From the NCBI GenBank assembly GCA_964639395.1, contig CAZXCT010000038.1, positions 1-11,614 on the forward strand: a stretch of DNA of 11,614 nucleotides. The letters run 5' to 3'. Below, piece after piece: positions 7,617-11,614 of this stretch. The notes beneath the pieces are model-generated. The model saw only the letters and a program-made list of their open reading frames with translations. It did no database searches and was not told the origin of the DNA. How positions within the stretch are numbered: the first letter of the stretch is position 1; the number at the start of each line of letters is the position of its first letter. Both the position numbers and the translations under genes were made by a program. The DNA is from ATZT02 sp964639395. Lineage in GTDB: Bacteria; Actinomycetota; Actinomycetes; S36-B12; UBA5976.

Positions 7617-8010
7617 CTCAGAAGGTGTTAGAAACCCTATTTCAAAAACTGAGGGTAAATTAGCTTTAGAAATAGCTTTTGAAAATTTAGAACATAATCT
7701 AGAAATAGATAAAGAAACTCTAAAAAATGCAGTTAAGTATTCCCTGCAACTTCTTCACCAACAAATCCCGGGCAAATCTGTTGAGTTAAGAATTCCGCCC
7801 TTTGCCGCCATTTCGATAATTGAGGGCAAAAACCACAAAAGAGGCACCCCACCAGCAATCATTGAAATTTCTGCTCCAATTTGGCTCGAATTAGCAAAGG
7901 GCCTTAAGTCTTGGAATCAAGCAATTGAAGATGGACTTATCTCGGCCTCGGGGCCCAATACCGACTTATCACCTTATTTACCTATAAGAGAAACTTTCAT
8001 AGATGAATAA
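7609..8010 (+). CDS. Sterol-carrier-family (SCP_3-like) protein of the actinobacterial pur cluster
   Basis: A 133-residue protein resembling the small 'sterol carrier family protein' commonly found between purL and purF in actinobacteria. The recognisable core runs from about residue 55 to the end: GKSVELRIPPFAAISIIEG, then KRGTPPAIIEISAPIWLELAKG, then WNQAIEDGLISASGPNTDLSPYLPI. This is the strand-rich SCP2-like pattern with a W-L-LA-G..W motif. The first 50 or so residues are mostly helical and AT-rich, and no catalytic residues or signal peptide are visible. The ATG is inside the last 8 bp of purL with no Shine-Dalgarno, so translation is probably coupled to purL. Its last 8 bp overlap the lipoprotein gene. 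Biochemical function is unknown. The position suggests some role tied to purine synthesis, but that is inference, and lipid binding is only a fold-based label. Confidence 0.78.
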   Translation: MSNSEGVRNPISKTEGKLALEIAFENLEHNLEIDKETLKNAVKYSLQLLHQQIPGKSVELRIPPFAAISIIEGKNHKRGTPPAIIEISAPIWLELAKGLKSWNQAIEDGLISASGPNTDLSPYLPIRETFIDE

Positions 8011-9193
8011 AAGATTGCTCTCTATCCTTTTTTTACTCTCATTACTGCTTGCAGCCTGCGCCCCAGCGGTTAATGAAGCCGAGGACATGGGAATTGATCC
8101 AAGTGAACTTGAGAATTTTTATCTTGGTCCGGTTGGTGAAGGGGAGGGAAGGCTCAGCATTTTGGCGTGGCCCGGTTATGTCGAAGCCGGTCAAACCGAT
8201 GAGCTAATTGATTGGGTAACTCCTTTTGAAGAAGAAACTGGCTGCATAGTTTCTTTTAAGCCCTATAGCAATTCAGATGAAGCTGTAGCTTTAACTCAAA
8301 ATGCTAAGTACGACGTAGTGGCAACCTCTAGCGATGCACTAGATCAATTCATCTCACAAGATTTAATTCAAAGAATTAACACTAACCTTTTACTGAATCA
8401 TTCAGAGCTCTACAGTGACTTAAGAAAGCCCAATTGGGCAACAATTGATGGTAAAACCTACGCAGTAGCGCAAGGAAGAAGTTTTAATTCATTTGTTTAT
8501 CGAAGCGAAGACTATTCTGCCCCTTTAATCTCTTCAGATATTTTTTGGGAAAAACCTGAAATTCTTCAAAACCCACTTGGCTATAACCTTCCCATGTATA
8601 TTGCGGATGCTGCTTTGTATCTGTCCCGAGCTGAACCTAGTTTAGGAATCAAAAATATTTACGCACTTGATCAAAATCAATTTAACGTGGTTATCGAATT
8701 TATAAAAAATCAAAAACTAAACGGCCTAACTAGTTATAATGATGCAATAAATGCAGATGAAATCATCGCAGCAAAGCAGTATTCAACCGCCTTGGTTTGG
8801 CAATCAATATTTTCTGAATTGAAAAACCAAAATGAAACTTTAGAATATTTTACTCCCTCGCAAGGAACCACCGGCTGGGTAAATTCTTGGGTAATCATGA
8901 AAGATGTGCAAAACATCAATTGCGCTTATAAGTGGATTGACTGGGTTACCAGCAAACCCATTAATGCCTCTATGGCTTATTGGTTTGGCGAAGCCCCAGC
9001 TCATTCAGAAGCATGTGAACTCATATTCGATGAAAATCACTGCGCCAGGTTTAGAGCAGATGATGAAAACTTCTGGTCAACAGTCAAATATTGGCAAACC
9101 CCAACCACCACTTGTTTAGATGGAAGGCTAGATATTGAATGCGTTCCATATAGTGAATGGATCAACACCTGGTCAACTCTTCAAAACAGTTGA
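8003..9193 (+). CDS. Extracellular solute-binding lipoprotein, PotD-like (spermidine/putrescine family)
   Basis: Probable membrane-anchored substrate-binding protein of an ABC importer. The 396 residues begin MNKRLLSILFLLSLLLAAC: a short positive n-region, a hydrophobic core and a lipobox LAAC with the lipidated cysteine at 19. The mature part starts its fold with EGEGRLSILAWPGYVE, followed by FEEETGCIVSFKPYSNSDEAV and KYDVVATSSDAL, the usual first-lobe pattern of PotD-type (SBP_bac_8-like) proteins. Trp56 is a candidate stacking residue. The C-terminal part has WVNSWVIMKD, KWIDWVTS and WFGEAPAHSEAC. Mature cysteines at 81, 307, 338, 347, 371 and 380 could form disulfides outside the cell. 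No ATPase or permease gene is adjacent. The ATG overlaps the preceding gene by 8 bp, so it appears to be in the pur transcript. The ligand may be a polyamine, amino acid derivative or something purine-related; sequence does not decide. Confidence 0.82.
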   Translation: MNKRLLSILFLLSLLLAACAPAVNEAEDMGIDPSELENFYLGPVGEGEGRLSILAWPGYVEAGQTDELIDWVTPFEEETGCIVSFKPYSNSDEAVALTQNAKYDVVATSSDALDQFISQDLIQRINTNLLLNHSELYSDLRKPNWATIDGKTYAVAQGRSFNSFVYRSEDYSAPLISSDIFWEKPEILQNPLGYNLPMYIADAALYLSRAEPSLGIKNIYALDQNQFNVVIEFIKNQKLNGLTSYNDAINADEIIAAKQYSTALVWQSIFSELKNQNETLEYFTPSQGTTGWVNSWVIMKDVQNINCAYKWIDWVTSKPINASMAYWFGEAPAHSEACELIFDENHCARFRADDENFWSTVKYWQTPTTTCLDGRLDIECVPYSEWINTWSTLQNS

Positions 9194-9223
9194 ACTACTA
9201 CTTTAAAAAATCTTGGTATTAAC

Positions 9224-9229
9224 TAGACT
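9224..9229 (+). promoter_or_regulatory. Candidate -10 element (TAGACT) for a leaderless purF transcript
   Basis: TAGACT fits the actinobacterial TANNNT -10 pattern and ends 6 bases before the purF GTG at 9236, the spacing expected when transcription starts at the start codon. The 42-bp gap (9194-9235) has no Shine-Dalgarno-like sequence, which agrees with a leaderless mRNA. No good -35 box is visible at 16-18 bp upstream, where the sequence is CTTTAA-like. A short motif like this can occur by chance. The rest of the gap holds no hairpin or other signal that I can see. Confidence 0.3.
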
Positions 9230-9235
9230 GACTCT

Positions 9236-10741
9236 GTGAGACGCGGCGACGGCAAACTTACCCACGATTTTCTTCACGATAAAGCGCCCCAAGATTCTTG
9301 TGGAGTTTTTGGAGTTTGGGCCCCTGGTGAAGATGTCGCCAAATTAACTTATTTTGGCCTCTATGCCCTTCAACATCGCGGACAAGAAGCTGCTGGCATT
9401 GCAGTTAGCAACGGCAACAATATTTTGGTCTTTAAAGACATGGGATTAGTCGCCCAAGTATTTGATGAATCAACACTCGATTCACTCAAAGGCCACCTGG
9501 CAATCGGCCATACCCGCTACTCCACCACTGGATCTTCTAATTGGGAGAACTCCCAACCAACCTTTCGCGCCACAAAAACTGGCCATTTAGCTCTCGCCCA
9601 TAACGGCAACTTAGTTAACACCAAAGAAATTGCAAACAAAGTAATCAGCCTTGCCACCACTAAAAGTAATTCACAAGCCGAATCCAAAATCAAACCCGCC
9701 ACCAGTGATTCAGATGCTGTCACAGCACTACTTGCTTCATACCCTGATTTATCTATTGAAGAAGCAGCCTTAAGAGAATTCCCAAATATCAAAGGTGCTT
9801 TTTCATTTATCTTTATGGATGAGCAAACTCTTTATGCAGCAAGAGATCCGCAAGGAATCAGGCCATTAGTTCTTGGCAAACTCGAAAAGGGTTGGATCAT
9901 TGCTAGTGAATCAGCTGCCCTAGACATTGTTGGCGCAGCATTCGTAAGAGATATTGAGCCAGGTGAGCTTATTTCAATTGATGAACACGGTTTGAGATCA
10001 AAAACTTTTGCCCCGCCAAAAACTAAGCATTGTCTATTTGAGTTTGTCTACCTAGCTAGACCCGACACCAATCTGAACGGGCAAAATCTCAATGCGGTAC
10101 GAGTCGAAGTCGGCAAACGCTTAGCTAAAGAACACCCAGTCGAAGCTGATTTAGTAATCCCAGTGCCCGAGTCGGGCACCCCAGCTGCAATTGGCTACGC
10201 GCAAGAGAGTGGTATTCCTTTTGGCCAAGGACTAGTAAAAAACAGCTATGTTGGCAGAACTTTCATTCAACCTTCGCAGACCATTAGACAACTCGGGCTT
10301 CGACTCAAATTAAACCCTTTAAAAGAAATCATAAAGGGCAAAAAACTAGTAGTAGTCGATGACTCGATTGTGCGAGGAAACACCCAAAGAGCAATTATCA
10401 AAATGCTCAGAGAAGCTGGAGCTAGAGAAGTACACGTAAGAATCTCATCCCCACCAATCACTTGGCCATGTTTTTATGGGATTGATTTTGCCGCTAAATC
10501 AGAACTCATTGCTTCAGGTTTAACCACTGAAGAAATCAGATCAACCATCGGAGCAGACTCCCTCGGGTACGTATCACTTGAAGCACTAATCGACGCCACA
10601 ACCGTTAAAAAAGACAATCTCTGCCGCGCTTGCTTTGATGGGGTTTACCCAATTGAATTACCAGACCCAGCATTACTCGGTAAAAATTTACTTGAAGTAG
10701 TTGAAAAAGACCAAGCTCCAAAGATTCATGACCGACTATAA
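9236..10741 (+). CDS. purF: Amidophosphoribosyltransferase (glutamine PRPP amidotransferase)
   Basis: Catalyses the first committed and feedback-regulated step: PRPP plus glutamine to 5-phosphoribosylamine. The GTG start gives VRRGDGKLTHDFLHD, the actinobacterial N-terminus, and a 21-residue propeptide before the Ntn-hydrolase nucleophile Cys22 in QDSCGVFGV. Glutaminase motifs are LYALQHRGQEAAG, GHTRYSTTGS and LAHNGNLVNT. The PRTase domain has VPVPESG-like IPVPESGTPAA and the PRPP loop LVVVDDSIVRGNT (371-383). Cysteines at 266, 412, 463 and 466 (the last two in LCRACFDG) match the four [4Fe-4S] ligands of the Bacillus-type enzyme, with the first pair 146 residues apart as in B. subtilis. The length of 501 is normal. 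The gene looks richer in GC than its neighbours. No Shine-Dalgarno is visible. The last 14 bp overlap purM. Confidence 0.97.
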   Translation: MRRGDGKLTHDFLHDKAPQDSCGVFGVWAPGEDVAKLTYFGLYALQHRGQEAAGIAVSNGNNILVFKDMGLVAQVFDESTLDSLKGHLAIGHTRYSTTGSSNWENSQPTFRATKTGHLALAHNGNLVNTKEIANKVISLATTKSNSQAESKIKPATSDSDAVTALLASYPDLSIEEAALREFPNIKGAFSFIFMDEQTLYAARDPQGIRPLVLGKLEKGWIIASESAALDIVGAAFVRDIEPGELISIDEHGLRSKTFAPPKTKHCLFEFVYLARPDTNLNGQNLNAVRVEVGKRLAKEHPVEADLVIPVPESGTPAAIGYAQESGIPFGQGLVKNSYVGRTFIQPSQTIRQLGLRLKLNPLKEIIKGKKLVVVDDSIVRGNTQRAIIKMLREAGAREVHVRISSPPITWPCFYGIDFAAKSELIASGLTTEEIRSTIGADSLGYVSLEALIDATTVKKDNLCRACFDGVYPIELPDPALLGKNLLEVVEKDQAPKIHDRL

Positions 10742-11614
10742 ATCTGCTGGCGTAGACACCGAAGCCGGTGAAAAAGCCGTTCAATTAATGAAAGCAGATA
10801 TTGAAAAAACCTTTAATAAAAATGTCCTAGGTAACTTTGGTGGATTCGCCGGCCTTTATGACGCAAAAGAATTAAAAAACTACAACCACCCAATCCTCAC
10901 AACTTCAACCGATGGTGTTGGAACAAAAATAAAAATTGCGCAATCACTCGATATTCACAACACTATCGGCATAGACCTGGTAGCAATGGTGCTCAATGAT
11001 TTAGTAGTTAATGGCTCCAAACCTTTATTTATGACCGACTACATAGCTGTCGGCAAACTCATACCAGAAAAAATCCAACAAATAGTTGAAGGTATTACTC
11101 ACGGTTGTATTGAAGCAGATTGCTCACTAATTGGTGGTGAAACAGCAGAACATCCAGGTGTAATGCATGAAGATGATTATGACTTAGCTGCAGCAGGCGT
11201 AGGAGTTGTCGAAAAGACAGAAATGCTAGGCAGTGTAAAAGTAAAATTAGGTGACAAAATCTATGCACTTTATTCTTCAGGCCTTCACTCAAACGGATTT
11301 TCTTTAGTCAGAAAAATAATTCAAAATCAAGACCTAAATCAAACCCCACAAGATTTTTCTCAAACTCTCGGTGAAACCCTTCTTACCCCCACAAAAATAT
11401 ACGTCAAAGAAATTCTTAAACTTAAAAACAAACTTCACGCGGTATCTCATATCACAGGCGGTGGAATCTCATCTAACATTGCGCGAGTACTACCACCTAA
11501 TCTTCATGCAGAATTAGACCGCTCTACCTGGCAACCGCAAATCATATTTCAATATCTAAAATCCACAAGTAATTTAGAAATCTCTGACATGGAAAAAACT
11601 TTCAACATGGGGTT
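10728..11614 (+). CDS. purM: Phosphoribosylformylglycinamidine cyclo-ligase (AIR synthetase), 3' partial
   Basis: ATP-dependent ring closure of FGAM to AIR, the step after PurL/PurQ/PurS. The frame is open from ATG at 10728 to the window end: 295 complete codons plus two bases. Family members are about 340-360 long, so some 50-60 C-terminal residues are missing. Motifs: YKSAGVDTEAGEKAVQLMK at the start, STDGVGTK at 60-67, MVLNDLVVNGSKPLFMTDYI, GGETAEHPG at 136-144, SSGLHSNGFSLVRKI, HITGGGISSNIARVLP, and the fragment ends at TFNMG. The start is supported because the conserved AGVD..AG segment lies right after it; a later ATG at 10788 would remove it. It overlaps purF by 14 bp with no clear ribosome binding site, so coupling to purF is likely. 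Confidence 0.95.
   Translation, partial: MTDYKSAGVDTEAGEKAVQLMKADIEKTFNKNVLGNFGGFAGLYDAKELKNYNHPILTTSTDGVGTKIKIAQSLDIHNTIGIDLVAMVLNDLVVNGSKPLFMTDYIAVGKLIPEKIQQIVEGITHGCIEADCSLIGGETAEHPGVMHEDDYDLAAAGVGVVEKTEMLGSVKVKLGDKIYALYSSGLHSNGFSLVRKIIQNQDLNQTPQDFSQTLGETLLTPTKIYVKEILKLKNKLHAVSHITGGGISSNIARVLPPNLHAELDRSTWQPQIIFQYLKSTSNLEISDMEKTFNMG

Noticed and set aside
9194..9235. Terminator, riboswitch or operator between the lipoprotein gene and purF
   Set aside because: The gap is only 42 bp. The best inverted repeat is a 4-bp AGTT-G-AACT at the gene end with no T-run, so nothing supports a terminator, a purine riboswitch or a PurR-type box.
1..11614. A novel defence, mobile or secondary-metabolite system
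   Set aside because: All frames are accounted for by purine enzymes plus galE, an SCP-like protein and a binding lipoprotein. I saw no integrase, transposase, toxin, nuclease, repeat array or tRNA-flanked boundary.

Overview
The window is a tightly packed, single-strand (+) de novo purine biosynthesis cluster from a low-GC bacterium. Hand counts of scattered lines mostly gave about 25-40% GC, with purF higher. Gene content and protein style point to an actinobacterium with a streamlined genome, probably a planktonic Nanopelagicales/acI-like lineage. The evidence is: an actinobacterial-type PurB, PurL and PurF N-terminus (PurF starts RRGDGKL..HD and has a propeptide before Cys22); separate PurS/PurQ/small PurL; and a short sterol-carrier-like protein (SCP_3 type) beside purL/purF. 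The lineage call is inference from remembered family features, not from a search.

Layout: purD (5' end cut off) - purB - purC - galE - purS - purQ - purL - SCP-like gene - PotD-like lipoprotein gene - purF - purM (3' end cut off). Gaps are 3-4 bp or genes overlap by 4-14 bp, except for 30 bp before purS and 42 bp before purF. There is no non-coding stretch over 42 bp, and I saw no RNA gene, mobile element, repeat array, CRISPR or obvious hairpin terminator.

Function: PurF makes phosphoribosylamine from PRPP and glutamine. PurD makes GAR. PurL with PurQ and PurS converts FGAR to FGAM. PurM makes AIR. PurC makes SAICAR. PurB cleaves SAICAR to AICAR and, later, adenylosuccinate to AMP. GAR transformylase, PurE/PurK and PurH are not in the window.

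Three genes are not classical purine enzymes: galE (UDP-sugar epimerase), the SCP-like gene and a solute-binding lipoprotein without adjacent permease genes. All three start inside the end of the preceding gene, so they are probably co-translated with the pathway. They are the most interesting part of a region that is otherwise ordinary core metabolism. I found no convincing undescribed system. The best leads are the orphan lipoprotein, the embedded galE and the SCP-like gene.
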